Shown here: positions 1 to 9,184 of the stretch, piece after piece | Position numbering within the stretch: the stretch's first letter is position 1 | How the letters are laid out: every line of letters starts with the position of its first letter | NCBI GenBank assembly: GCA_963802095.1 | Contig: CAWDHI010000015.1 | Coordinates: 1-56,478 of the forward strand | Direction of reading: 5' to 3' | Length of the DNA: 56,478 nucleotides | Origin: CAVVEQ01 sp963802095 | GTDB taxonomy: Bacteria; Chloroflexota; Anaerolineae; Anaerolineales; Anaerolineaceae | Notes under the pieces: generated by a model | Told to the model about the DNA's origin: nothing | Seen by the model: the letters and a program-made list of their open reading frames with translations, nothing else | Databases searched by the model: none | Position numbers and translations under genes: made by a program

Positions 1-816
1 AAAACCGTGAGCGCAAGGGCGGCTGGCAGAAGTGTAATGATATCCTGAAACCCTACGTTCGGGATGGAAATACTCGGTAAACCGGGGGTGACCGAACCTA
101 CCACCTTTACGCCCAAGGCTTCCAGATCAAAAAATACCGAAGCCAGGATGGCGCCGACGACAACGATGAGCGGGCCGGGGATGGCGCGGTTAATTTTACG
201 GATCAGGAAGAGCGCTGCAACACATATGACACCAATAACGAATGTTAGCATGTGGGTCTCACCCAGGCGTCTGATCAGCTCCGCCACCTGCTTGAAAAAC
301 TCATCGCTCTCAATGGATATTCCAAACATCTTGCCCAAGCTGGCTGCCGATCACGATGAGCGTAGCCCCCAGGATATAGCCAACCAGGATCGGTTTGGAA
401 AGAAAGTCGGTGATAAAACCCAGCTTCGCGATGCTGGCTAGTATCGATATGATACCGACCAGGATCGCTGTCATCGCTGCCAGGGCGGCATAACGAACCG
501 GGTCACCTGCCGCCAGTGGCGCTACCGCGGCAGCGGTGATGATGGCGCTGGTTGCTTCCGGACCCATCACGACCTGCAGTGAGGAACCAAAAAGCGCGTA
601 CATGACCATCGCCCCGAGTGCCACGTATAACCCCGCGACGGGATCGACCCCCGCGAGCTCCCCGTAGGCCATCGCTGAAGGCACAAGCACCGCAAAAACC
701 GTGATCGCCACCATGAAATCCGTACGAATCAGCGGAGTATTCCTGGCAGTGAACAGAGCAAGACCGGGAATGATTTTTCTGATTCCTTTTGGGGGCGAGG
801 ACTGATTTTCCATCAT
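1..816 (-). pseudogene. SulP-family anion permease, partial and frameshifted
   Basis: This is the N-terminal part of a SulP sulfate/bicarbonate-type permease that runs off the left edge of the window. The first 165 or so residues read well, with the family pattern VPSAMAYGELAGV followed by several membrane helices and FLSKPILVGYILG. The frame then stops at 310. Removing one base from the CCC at 334-336 restores it: the protein continues as QLGKMFGISIES and stays open to base 1, aligning by eye with the intact SulP at 3686-5410. Substrate cannot be told from sequence. Either the gene is a recent pseudogene or the extra base is an assembly error; the second is favoured because five more +1 breaks follow within 12 kb. 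Confidence 0.8.
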
Positions 817-838
817 TCAACTCCTTGGGTAAATTAAC

Positions 839-2120
839 CTACTCTTCATCCGGAAGTACTTCTACCTGACTTGCTGACCTGCGGGCAGTGCGCAGGGCCA
901 ACAACGCGGCCATCAATGCGCTGACCACAACGGCGACGGCGATCGCCGGCGCAGTCTCCCTCTGAACCAGCGTGATCGTCAGCATCGCGGCGAACAAAGG
1001 TGCGCGCAGGGCAGCAACCAGCGCGCCTGCCATCGTGGCTGCGACGGCAACTGCCACTGGAATATCGGGGAATATAAGGTTAGCCGCAAGTCCCAGGGAA
1101 ACACCGGCGAACATGATCGGGAAAATATACCCGCCTTTCCAGCCGGTGGCAAGCACCAGAGATGTGGCGAGCAGTTTGGCCGCACCTAAAACCACCAGCA
1201 TCAGGACCCCGATCTCGGCTGCGTGCGTGATCATGTCAAGCGTCTCTTCCTCCCCCGAGAATAAGGTCAGCGGAAAGAGCGCGCCGATGATCCCCATGCC
1301 CAACCCGCCCAGCAGGCCGCGCAGCACCAGGTGCGATTTCAACGGCTGGAAAAGGGACTGCAGGCGCTTTAGCAGCAACATGAAAAACAGGCCGACGATC
1401 CCGCCGAGCAAACCAAGCGGGGCGGCATACACCAGATCCATTACGCGAACCGTATATTCCGGGAAAGTATATAACGATGCGAAAAAGGTCCCGCTGAGGA
1501 GGACAAAGACCGTGGTTGCCACAGCTGATGAAAGCAGGCTCGGGAACAGCACCCAGAAATATGTCTTCCTGCCCGCCGGGACTGCCCTGAGCGGATTCCA
1601 GCCCCAGGAGCGCGCCGCTGAACGGGGAGGTAATGAAGGAAGCCAGCATCGCGCTGACCCCGGAAAAACCCATCGCGCGGGTTTCCTGATCATCCATTTT
1701 CAACCGGTCGGAGATCAGTGTGCCAATGCCGCCGCAGGCATCCGCCAGGGGGGCTTCCGGACCCAGGCTGGCTCCGGAGACGAGCGATACCAAAGCGGTG
1801 ATTACGATCCCAGGCGCGTTGCGGTAATTAAAACGCCCGGTCCTGCCGAATTCAAGCATCAACTCGGCAAAGATGGCATTATGGTCACCGAACAGCTTGA
1901 CCAGCAACCCAACCAGCAAACCTCCAAGGGTACAAACAAGGAGGGTGAAGAAACGGGGATCCAGGCCGAGCGCCAGGGCTGCCTGCTCCCAAACGAGGGC
2001 AGTCCCCCGGCTTACAAGGAACATGAACGCAAATGTGATCAGGGCACTGATCAAACCCAGCAATACGACAAGCCCTAAAAGCCGAACGTAAGGTGCAGGT
2101 TTTGCCTGAGTATCAATCAT
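839..2120 (-). pseudogene. ClC-family chloride channel/transporter, frameshifted
   Basis: Voltage-gated ClC-type chloride channel or H+/Cl- antiporter of the inner membrane. The N-terminal half (from 2120) holds the gating-glutamate motif as GASLGPEAPL and reads to about SPFSGALLGLES. The C-terminal half, in another frame, begins near KTYFWVLFPSLL and carries the second selectivity segment as GGYIFPIMFAGVSLG. The two halves join if one base is removed around 1572-1580, for example from the CCC at 1572-1574 (a +1 break). The repaired protein would be about 425 residues, normal for a CLC core without CBS domains. It sits 25 bp downstream of the DUF2254 gene and 22 bp upstream of the SulP gene, so all may be cotranscribed. 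Confidence 0.8.
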
Positions 2121-2144
2121 ATTTACATTATCCTTTTTTTAATT

Positions 2145-3506
2145 CTATCTCAAGTTTAATAATTTCCCAACCAGGACATCACTTTTCCGTTGTATGAGCT
2201 GCAGATCCTGTCGGATCGATTCCCCGGCCTGGCTTTCTGCCAATATGAGTTTTACTTGACGGCCCAGCTCCTGGTAAATCGCGGCGGGGTTCTTCACTGC
2301 AGGTGAGCCTACCTCTTCTCCAATCGTATCGATCACCTCCAGCATATGCAGAAGGACGCTGGCATTATCCCGGCTGGCATGCCGGATCATATCAAAAGCG
2401 CAGTTGAGCAATTCACTTATTATCACCGGTTCCAAAATAAGGCGCAGCTGACCCTGGATGTCGTAATAATACGAACCTTTCTCTCCCTGGCGGATAAAAA
2501 GAGCCAAACCTTCCCCGATGTAATCCAGGCAGGTCATGGCTGTGAACGGATCGTTGATCGCCGGCGACATAGCCCGCACTGCCATCTCAACCAGCTGATT
2601 GACAGCATAGCTGATATCCTGGGTCGGGGTGCGTGTATTTCCCAGCCTGAAAGCTTCGCGAAATTGGTCAACCGCCTGCTCATCGACCCTCTCAACCGGC
2701 CAGATCATGGCAACCACCTCTCCCTGGCTGACGAAGTGACCCGGCTTGTGCAACAGGCGAACTACCAGGTTTCGTTCCTTCGACAGAGATATAAGAGCTT
2801 CCGGATCTACATATTCAATGAATCCCGCCTCCCCCACCGAAACCGGATACCCGTCTTTCTTCAACAACTCAGCTGAGGCTTCCCGGCTTTCCTGATGAAG
2901 AGAGTCGCTTGTCACCGCATCAGGCATTTCAGCTAGGACCACATCCCGCAGCTCGGCGCCAGCTGCCGCTGCGATGTTGGGCGCCTGAAGCATGGTGCTG
3001 ACATGCTGGATGAGCACGATCAGTGAGGCAAAGGTCGCAACCAGCAGGTACAACCCCACCGTTGCAGTGATCTGAGGTCCTTCCGGTTGAACTTCTTCAG
3101 GGGGAATGGCCAAAGCAGCAGTCAAACAATAGGCAAATGCAGCCGCAAACATACCCAAAACCAGCTGGGATGTGCGGTCACCCAGGAAGACACGCAAAAG
3201 CCTGGAACCGAACTGGGCTGCCACGGTTGACAATGGAAGCGTAAGCAGGGTGAAGACCACCCCGGCAGTTGCCATGACGGTGCTAGCCATACTAATGAGG
3301 ATACTGCGCATCTCACCAGGTGTCCCTGCCAGGACGAATCTACTGGTTTCCAGCAGCTCGTTTGGGATCTGCATATCGACCCAATACATTAACCAGGCAA
3401 ACAGCGCTGCACCCAGCGACATAACCAAAGGCGCAAACCAGAAGCTCACCTTCAGGCGATCCCACCGGTACCGAATTGCAACTCGTCTAATAATGCGGGT
3501 CCTCAT
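2145..3506 (-). CDS. DUF2254 family membrane protein
   Basis: A 453-residue protein matching the DUF2254 pattern: an N-terminal membrane region with about four helices (starting near FWFAPLVMSLGAALFAWL and continuing through the ATAGVVFTLLTL segment), then a soluble C-terminal half with the stretch VEMAVRAMSPAINDPFTA that is typical of the family. Function is unknown; members are often found with ion transporters, as here between a ClC channel and a SulP permease. The start at 3506 is supported by GGAG 6-7 nt upstream. No defect is visible in the reading frame. Confidence 0.85.
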   Translation of the reverse strand: MRTRIIRRVAIRYRWDRLKVSFWFAPLVMSLGAALFAWLMYWVDMQIPNELLETSRFVLAGTPGEMRSILISMASTVMATAGVVFTLLTLPLSTVAAQFGSRLLRVFLGDRTSQLVLGMFAAAFAYCLTAALAIPPEEVQPEGPQITATVGLYLLVATFASLIVLIQHVSTMLQAPNIAAAAGAELRDVVLAEMPDAVTSDSLHQESREASAELLKKDGYPVSVGEAGFIEYVDPEALISLSKERNLVVRLLHKPGHFVSQGEVVAMIWPVERVDEQAVDQFREAFRLGNTRTPTQDISYAVNQLVEMAVRAMSPAINDPFTAMTCLDYIGEGLALFIRQGEKGSYYYDIQGQLRLILEPVIISELLNCAFDMIRHASRDNASVLLHMLEVIDTIGEEVGSPAVKNPAAIYQELGRQVKLILAESQAGESIRQDLQLIQRKSDVLVGKLLNLR

Positions 3507-3566
3507 AGGACACTCCAGTAGGTTACTACTACTTTAGATCAAGAATTGATAAAACACACTATCGTC

Positions 3567-3689
3567 TTAAGATTCGGCAAACCACATCTCTTCGGCTTCC
3601 TTGGCGGTCACATATAACCCCAGGCCGGTCAATTTCTCCTCTGGCACCTGGTGTTTTGCCTTTGGAGTGGATATTTCACCGGTTGTCAT
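3567..3689 (-). CDS. Truncated rhodanese-like protein (N-terminal remnant)
   Basis: A 40-residue ORF starting inside the stop of the SulP gene (ATGA overlap at 3686-3689), so translationally coupled to it. The stretch LTGLGLYVTAKEAEEMW resembles the beginning of rhodanese-like domains, which usually continue into a DVR motif and an active-site Cys loop. Here a TAA follows immediately after the first helix, so the catalytic loop is absent. It is either a remnant of a rhodanese gene or a minimal peptide; resemblance is by eye only. Confidence 0.5.
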   Translation of the reverse strand: MTTGEISTPKAKHQVPEEKLTGLGLYVTAKEAEEMWFAES

Positions 3690-5410
3690 TTCTTAATTCC
3701 TCTATTGGAACCTTCTATAAATTTCACAGCAGCATCGACGGTGGGGAATATGTGGTCCTCGCCGATCACTTCGAGCAAGCCTGTCTGGCTGGCATACTCG
3801 CGAACAGGCGCATGCACATCAGCTATGTAAACATCGATCCCTTTCCCGCGGAGCTCTTTCACCAATTTCTCGATGATATCGGCGCTGGTCACATCGATCT
3901 CAAACCAGGAACTGGAGTCAAAGATCACCGCGCGGGGTGGTGTATCCCTCTCCGCGATCAAGGTCTTCACCTGATCCCGGTACGTGGGCGCGTTGGCATA
4001 ATACAATTGACCATCCAGGCGAGTGATGAGCACGCCGGGCACCGGAATATTCTCCGGGTGGCGTCCGAGGTCCGAGTAGGAACCGGGAAGGCCGGGAACC
4101 CGCGCCAGCGAAGAAACATGCGGCCGGCTGGAGCGGTAGATCACGAACAGCATGGAAGCCACCAGGCCGATGATCATTCCCTCCAGAACATCAATGAAGA
4201 TCACGCCCGCAAATGCCAGCATGGCGAACCAAAACTCCACCCGCGATGCCAGGCGGATCTTTTGCAGCTTGCGGGATGCGAGGATATGCCAGAGCGCGTG
4301 GATGATCAATGCCCCCAGCACCGCCTCGGGCAGGGTCTTAAACAAGGGGGTCAGGAAGAGCACGGTGATGATCGTCACAACCCAACTGACCAGGTTGGTC
4401 ACCTGGCTGCGGGCTCCCGCTTCTTCTTTCACCGCGGAGGCGGACATGCTCCCGGCAGCCAGCATACCGCCAAATAATGAGCTGACAATATTTGCTATCG
4501 CATGGGCATTCAGCTCCTGGTTGGCGTTCACCTCGTAGCCGTGTTTTTCAGCGAACTCGTGCGCCACCCCCAGCGCCTCGCTGTAGGCCACCAGCAGTAC
4601 GCCCATCGCAGGGACCAGCATTGCGAGGTAAGTGGAGAAGGGAACAACGGGGAAAGCAAATACAGGCAGCCCTTGCGGCAGGGTACCGACGATCTCCACT
4701 CCGTAGTTGCCATTCAGGTCCAGGACTGCACTGAGTGCGATATACCCGAAAAGCACCACCAGGCCGGCAGGGATCTTTTTGGAAAGGCGCGGCAGGATGA
4801 ACAGCAGCGCCAGGGAGCTGACTCCTATAAGAAAGGTTGCCAAGTTGGCACTGGGAAGCTCTTTGATGATCCCCAGCAGCTTCTCCACCGTATTGCCTTC
4901 GGGTTTGGGTACCCCGAATAACTTGTTGAGCTGCCCCACTGCCACAAAGACCGCGATGCCCATCACGAAGCCATCCATAACCGGTTTTGAAAGGAACTGG
5001 GTGATGAAGCCCAGCTTTGCCAGGCCTGCCGCCAGGAAGACCAACCCTGTGACTAGTACAAACGCGGATGCGTATACCTGATAGGTTCTCGGGTCGGAAG
5101 CGTTTTCAGATGCGGTGGCGATCAACACTGCCGCCACGGAAGAAGCTAGGAGCGCAGCCGTGGCCGAGGTGGCCTGCACCACCAGGTGGCGGGATGTGCC
5201 GAGCAGAGCATAAATGAGCAGCGCTGCCAGAAGGGTATAGAGACCTGCCTGGGGGGGTAGCCCGGCGATGCCCGCATAGGCCATGGCTTCCGGGACCACC
5301 AGCCCCCAGAGGGTCAAACCTGCGATCACATCGGCGGTGAGCCAGCCGCGGTTATACCCGGGCAGCCAGGAGAGGATGGGAATATTGCGTTTTGACCAGG
5401 TTGTTTTCAT
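3686..5410 (-). CDS. SulP-family anion permease with STAS domain
   Basis: A complete 574-residue SulP permease. Residues about 15-420 hold the transport domain: VVPEAMAYAGIAGLPPQAG, FLSKPVMDGFVMG and roughly 10-12 membrane segments. Residues about 440-560 form the C-terminal STAS domain (beginning near VLITRLDGQLYYANAPTY, with IFDSSSWFEIDVTSAD). The family moves sulfate, bicarbonate or other anions; specificity is not predictable. It overlaps the short rhodanese-like ORF downstream by ATGA, a partnership that hints at sulfur metabolism. It is a paralogue of the broken SulP at the left edge. The start at 5410 has no strong Shine-Dalgarno. Confidence 0.92.
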   Translation of the reverse strand: MKTTWSKRNIPILSWLPGYNRGWLTADVIAGLTLWGLVVPEAMAYAGIAGLPPQAGLYTLLAALLIYALLGTSRHLVVQATSATAALLASSVAAVLIATASENASDPRTYQVYASAFVLVTGLVFLAAGLAKLGFITQFLSKPVMDGFVMGIAVFVAVGQLNKLFGVPKPEGNTVEKLLGIIKELPSANLATFLIGVSSLALLFILPRLSKKIPAGLVVLFGYIALSAVLDLNGNYGVEIVGTLPQGLPVFAFPVVPFSTYLAMLVPAMGVLLVAYSEALGVAHEFAEKHGYEVNANQELNAHAIANIVSSLFGGMLAAGSMSASAVKEEAGARSQVTNLVSWVVTIITVLFLTPLFKTLPEAVLGALIIHALWHILASRKLQKIRLASRVEFWFAMLAFAGVIFIDVLEGMIIGLVASMLFVIYRSSRPHVSSLARVPGLPGSYSDLGRHPENIPVPGVLITRLDGQLYYANAPTYRDQVKTLIAERDTPPRAVIFDSSSWFEIDVTSADIIEKLVKELRGKGIDVYIADVHAPVREYASQTGLLEVIGEDHIFPTVDAAVKFIEGSNRGIKK

Positions 5411-5697
5411 AATTTAATCCTTCGCCTCAAATTATCAACTAATTATATTAGCATATAACAGATGTTCTTGAAAATGTCATCCGAGGTGGCAAGCCATGGT
5501 CTATGACCTTCCTACGAATTTTGACAGTAATAATCTAACTATATAAAAATTTTTCTACAACACCACAACCGAATAAAAAAACTAAGGTTTCAAAGGATCG
5601 TCAGATATTTATGTGTTTGAGTATCAAACATAGCCTTTTTTGATAGTAAGAACCTGCCACTCCTTACCCATTTTCCCTTGGTCGCTAACAGCTTCTC

Positions 5698-5835
5698 TTA
5701 GGGGGAATTTGCCACCAGTTGCCCGGTCATTTTCTCCACCGAGAGCACTTCCGCCCGGCTCATTGGTCACGCTGGTGCCTGTGGCTAAAACCACCTTTTC
5801 ACCGATATCGATTTTTCTTCATATTAATTTACCGA
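5698..5835 (-). pseudogene. Decayed paralogue of the gene at 6729-7092
   Basis: No open frame spans this stretch, but the minus strand keeps recognisable nucleotide and amino-acid similarity to the neighbouring gene at 6729-7092. VVLATGTSVT matches VAVGTSATKM, and after a one-base shift MSRAEVLSVEKMTGQLV matches MSQAEVQQVEQKTGQPV. A TAA stop ends the remnant at 5698. Upstream homology fades around 5835. I read it as a tandem duplicate that has lost its frame and its N terminus. The 5411-5697 stretch on its left is A+T-rich and shows nothing else. Confidence 0.5.
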
Positions 5836-5878
5836 TCCAATCGGTAGCCTGGATATCAACAGGTGTTAATAAAACCAA

Positions 5879-5903
5879 AAGAGCCTGGGTGACCCAGGCT
5901 CTT
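5879..5903 (-). terminator. Rho-independent terminator
   Basis: A perfect 11-bp stem AAGAGCCTGGG/CCCAGGCTCTT with a 3-nt loop, followed on the minus strand by a T-rich stretch. It lies 17 bp past the stop of the membrane gene at 5920-6285. Confidence 0.85.
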
Positions 5904-5919
5904 GATAATACAAATGCTA

Positions 5920-6285
5920 TTACGCAGCAGGTGTTGAAGGAGGGGTGGAGGCGGGAGGTTCAGGGGGAAGCGCACCCGGATACCCCTGCGGAACACGGTT
6001 GCGGTTCTGCGCAGCAGCAGCACCAGCTCCGGCAATATCAACCACCACGGCAAGCGCGATCCAGATCCAATCGGTACCGGAGAGCGTATTCCCCACCTGG
6101 TTGGTGATCAAGATCAGGTACATCAACGTTGTGAAGGGCAGGATCATAACCCCGAGACATGGAATGATCCACGAGGTAAATGCTGCATCAAAGGCGATCG
6201 GGCGGGCGATCCACGCGAAAAGCACGATGAAGCGCGACATGCCGACCACTGCAGCGGTAAAACAACCTGCATTATTTTGTTTCAT
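5920..6285 (-). CDS. Small membrane protein with Pro-rich C-terminal tail
   Basis: A 121-residue hypothetical protein with three predicted membrane helices (near FIVLFAWIARPIAFDAAF, IIPCLGVMILPFTTLMYLI and WIWIALAVVVDIAGAG). A short Gln/Arg/Pro-rich tail follows and ends PPASTPPSTPAA. The ATG at 6285 is chosen over upstream in-frame codons because AAGGAG lies 6 nt before it, the same leader arrangement as the lipoprotein gene starting at 8736. No family recognised. It is followed by a strong terminator, so it is probably the last gene of its transcript. Confidence 0.7.
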   Translation of the reverse strand: MKQNNAGCFTAAVVGMSRFIVLFAWIARPIAFDAAFTSWIIPCLGVMILPFTTLMYLILITNQVGNTLSGTDWIWIALAVVVDIAGAGAAAAQNRNRVPQGYPGALPPEPPASTPPSTPAA

Positions 6286-6386
6286 TTCTTCTCCTTTTTT
6301 AGTTATGCCCTGGCGATCGCCAGGTTGATGCCAACATATTTGCATCAGATTATGTTCCAACATCTGATGGCGATATGTTCGACCAG

Positions 6387-6632
6387 TTACGCGGTCTCGA
6401 CAGTCCCTTCAACGGGTTTCACTTTGCGCAGTCTGCCGGTCTGATCCACGACCCACTCGCTTGCCTGACCGTAGGAATCCTTGATATATTGGCCGCCTTC
6501 TCCCGCTTTTACCCGGATCTGGCCGCGCATTTCCTCACCGCTTACCGGTGCCAGCAGCAGCGCGGTTACACCGCCAACCAGCACCCCGGCGAAGAAGCCA
6601 ATGCTCAAGCCAAGAATGAGATCTGTTTTCAT
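6387..6632 (-). CDS. YtxH-like small membrane-anchored protein
   Basis: An 81-residue protein with one N-terminal membrane helix (LGLSIGFFAGVLVGGVTALL) followed by LLAPVSGEEMRGQIR. This is the YtxH-domain layout, in which a helix is followed by a LAP-x-SG-x-E-x-R motif. The remaining 50 residues are soluble and charged. YtxH proteins are general-stress-associated in Bacillus; no specific activity is known. The ATG at 6632 has AAAGGAG upstream. Its neighbours are other small envelope proteins. Confidence 0.75.
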   Translation of the reverse strand: MKTDLILGLSIGFFAGVLVGGVTALLLAPVSGEEMRGQIRVKAGEGGQYIKDSYGQASEWVVDQTGRLRKVKPVEGTVETA

Positions 6633-6728
6633 TTGGTTTTACTCCTTTCCCTGATAACGACTAATTGAAATCGGTTTCAGAAACTTTATTGGTTTCACAC
6701 TTTGACCATCTTGAGTGAAAATTACTTC

Positions 6729-7092
6729 TCATACCGACGGGTTCTTATCCTCTTCGGCTTCGAGCGCGGCAACTTCCGCATCGGTCGGTTCCTGACCTTC
6801 GATCCCGAGTTCACCCATGGTCGCATCCAATTGTTCTTCGGTATAGATTTTCCACCGGCTGCCCGGTCTTCTGCTCCACCTGCTGCACTTCAGCCTGGCT
6901 CATCTTGGTCGCGCTGGTGCCAACGGCAACGATCGCCATACCACCGATGATCATTCTGCGGCGCATGCGCCTGCGCATCCGGCGGTGCCTGCGTACTACG
7001 CTGGCACGTCCCACACCCGGTCCCGGTCCACCGACCCCGCGTCCCGGGCCTCCGGGTCCTCTTCCTGGTCCACCGATTCCTCGTCCTGGCAT
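6729..7092 (-). pseudogene. Gly/Arg-rich single-helix protein, frameshifted
   Basis: The first 27 residues are almost only Gly, Pro and Arg (GPGRG repeats), followed by an Arg-rich RRHRRMRRRMRRRM block and a membrane helix IIGGMAIVAVGTSA. A helical segment MSQAEVQQVEQKTGQPVE comes next. There the frame breaks: the sequence reads naturally only after removing one base from the TTTT at 6848-6851, continuing IYTEEQLDATMGELG and an acidic end to a TGA at 6729. The repaired protein is about 120 residues. The Gln/Glu-rich C-terminal hairpin is reminiscent of short C-terminal (SHOCT-like) domains, but I would not assign it. A decayed copy lies at 5698-5835. Confidence 0.55.
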
Positions 7093-7352
7093 AATAAACC
7101 TCCTCGATCTTATAGATTTTCTGTGACAGAAGTTTGCTGTCTCAGATTGAGCTTCGCGACTAAAGGTTATGAGCTCTTCATTTCACGAAGTACCGACCAT
7201 GAAATTATATTAGAAAGTACACCTTTTTCATCTCGTGCTCTTTTTTTCTATTCAGTTTGACGGATTGGGTGCCTCCATTCAAATATTTTGGTAATTGGCG
7301 CCCACATCATTAATCCTGGGACCCTGGGGTTGTAATCGGGTTTGAGGGCTTC

Positions 7353-8736
7353 CTACGGGGTGGCTATCGGAGGTGCGACAACAGGCGCTTCCGGTGTGTT
7401 AGTAGGAGGTACCTGGGTGGGTGGTACCATCGTGGGTTGTGGAGTCGCGGTAGGAGGCGCCTGGGTGGGCGGTACGCTCGTGGGACCGATCACTTCTATT
7501 GCCACAAACAGCTTCTCACCAAATCCGAGATTCAGGTTATTGAAAAGCGTCCATTCCCCGGTGTATTGGCCGGGGTTGGAGGGAGCGACCAGGTTCACGT
7601 ACATGTCATAAGTGGCGCCTGGAGCCACATTCGCCTGGATGGCTGTGGGCTGGCCGTTCATCTGTGTTCCAGCGGTGAAAGCGAGGTAATACGAGGAATT
7701 CCAGGTGCAGCTCCCCGTATTTTGGATCCGCCAGCCTTTCTGGAAGGGCTCGTTGGGCTGCACATCCGGAAAATGGGTCATGTTCCCATCGTCATAGGTG
7801 AGATCCATAACATACTCCATGGCATCCACGCATCCGGCAGGAGGAATATAGGTGGGAACAAAGGTGGGTGTGGGTGCAGAAGGTGCCAGGGTGGGTAGCA
7901 GGGTGGGAAGCGGCTGCGCCATCTCGGAATCGATACCCAAATACTCTTTTTGCAGCTCAGCAAGGGTGCCATCATTTTGAAGTTGGAGCAGCGCGTCGTT
8001 GATCCTGGCAGTGAGCTCGTTGGCATTCAACTTCATCGCGATGGCGAACTTCTGCTGGGTCTGAGCCTGCCCAGCAAGGAAAACGCCAAAGAAATCGGTA
8101 GACGCGATCGCAGGACGAAGATCCATCAATACCAGGTCAAGCCGGTCGAGGCTGAGGTCGTTGACCGCGTCCTTGGCCTGGGCGTAAACGAACATCTGGT
8201 CAGCAGTGATCAACCCTTTATCCACCAACTCCTTCTGGACCCATGTTTCGTATATCGTTCCCCTTTCCACGCCGATGCGCTTGTTGGCAAGATCCTGGAT
8301 GGAGGTCACAGCGGTGATCGGGGAACCTGTACGGGCAAGAATTCCGTCCGATCCGACGAAATATACATTGGAGAAATTCACCTGGGCAACACGTTCATCG
8401 GTCACAGAAATTGCGGCGATGGCGGCATCGATCTGATCAACCTGCAGGGCAGAACCGAGACCATCGAAGGCGAAGTCCTGGATATTGATGCGTACTCCCA
8501 AGTTTCGACCCAATGCTGTTGATCAACGCGATATCGAAACCCTGTAGGATCATATCCTCCGAATAGTATTCATAGGGCGGGTAACCGGAGGATGTTCCAA
8601 CATTGAGAACGCCAGCGCTCTCCACCCTGGTCCAGGAATCATCCTCCTGCGCAGGTTGGTTGCTCTGACAGCCAAGCGTCCCAAAAATGATCGCCAGGCA
8701 TGCCATCAAAATACCAATCATTGAATTATTTTTCAT
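7353..8736 (-). pseudogene. Amino-acid ABC solute-binding lipoprotein with NBR1-Ig-like domain, frameshifted
   Basis: The lipoprotein signal MKNNSMIGILMACLA ends at a lipobox TLGC. A type-3 periplasmic binding fold follows, with the GYPPYEYYSEDMILQGFDI motif, the DAAIAAISVTDERV motif and the KRIGVERGT hinge. After a short linker comes an NBR1-Ig-like domain (PNEPFQKGWRIQNTGSCTW). The C terminus is a Pro/Thr repeat tail (PPTQAPPTATPQP). The two halves are in different frames and join if one base is removed from the CCC at 8497-8499, giving SKLGVRINIQDFAF. The full protein would be about 460 residues. No permease or ATPase is adjacent. The start at 8736 is backed by AAAGGAG. The family binds polar amino acids or acts as a sensor input; the Ig-like fusion suggests a cell-surface role. 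Confidence 0.7.
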
Positions 8737-8838
8737 TTCTTCTCCTTTACAGAAAGGGGTAGTCGAGTCTCTCATAACAATTCTTGTATCAATATGGAAA
8801 TGTTTACCTGAAATTTCCTCATCTCGGTCGTAGCGGAA

Positions 8839-9090
8839 TCAAGCCAGGCGCTCGACGGAAAGTACGGGCAGATGAAGCTCATACAGCGTATTGAGGACGC
8901 CCGCCAGGGCAGACTGGTCATTGATCTCCCCTTCGAGGGTTGTAGCCGGGGATCCCGGGTCATCGGAGGAAGGACTGATCGCCATTCCCTCCAACCGCGC
9001 CGACCAGGTGGGATCGATCCATCCCCGTACCCGGATCGAATATACAGCTGGCTGGTCGAAATAATTTACATCCCTCAAATAATCATTCAT
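8839..9090 (-). CDS. Small hypothetical protein (about 83 aa)
   Basis: An 83-residue protein starting MNDYLRDVNYFDQPAVY. A central segment YSIRVRGWIDPTWSARLEG, a TTLEGEINDQSALAGVL segment and the end LPVLSVERLA give a compact alpha/beta pattern. I recall many small Chloroflexota proteins with this layout, often near regulators, but no function. No Shine-Dalgarno is evident at 9090, and an upstream in-frame ATG at 9132 is an alternative start. It lies 95 bp downstream of the MalT-like regulator gene, which is on the same strand. Confidence 0.55.
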   Translation of the reverse strand: MNDYLRDVNYFDQPAVYSIRVRGWIDPTWSARLEGMAISPSSDDPGSPATTLEGEINDQSALAGVLNTLYELHLPVLSVERLA

Positions 9091-9184
9091 GGTAAACATA
9101 TGATAGAAGATAACCCAATAAATAAACACCACCGATAGGTGTATTTTCGGTGTAGGCTTAAGAAATCCGGGGGAGGGGTAATTC

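Noticed and set aside
972..2078. Long plus-strand ORF across the ClC gene
   Set aside because: It is the antisense shadow of the ClC gene, rich in Arg/Pro/Ser with no domain pattern; the minus strand carries the ClC motifs.
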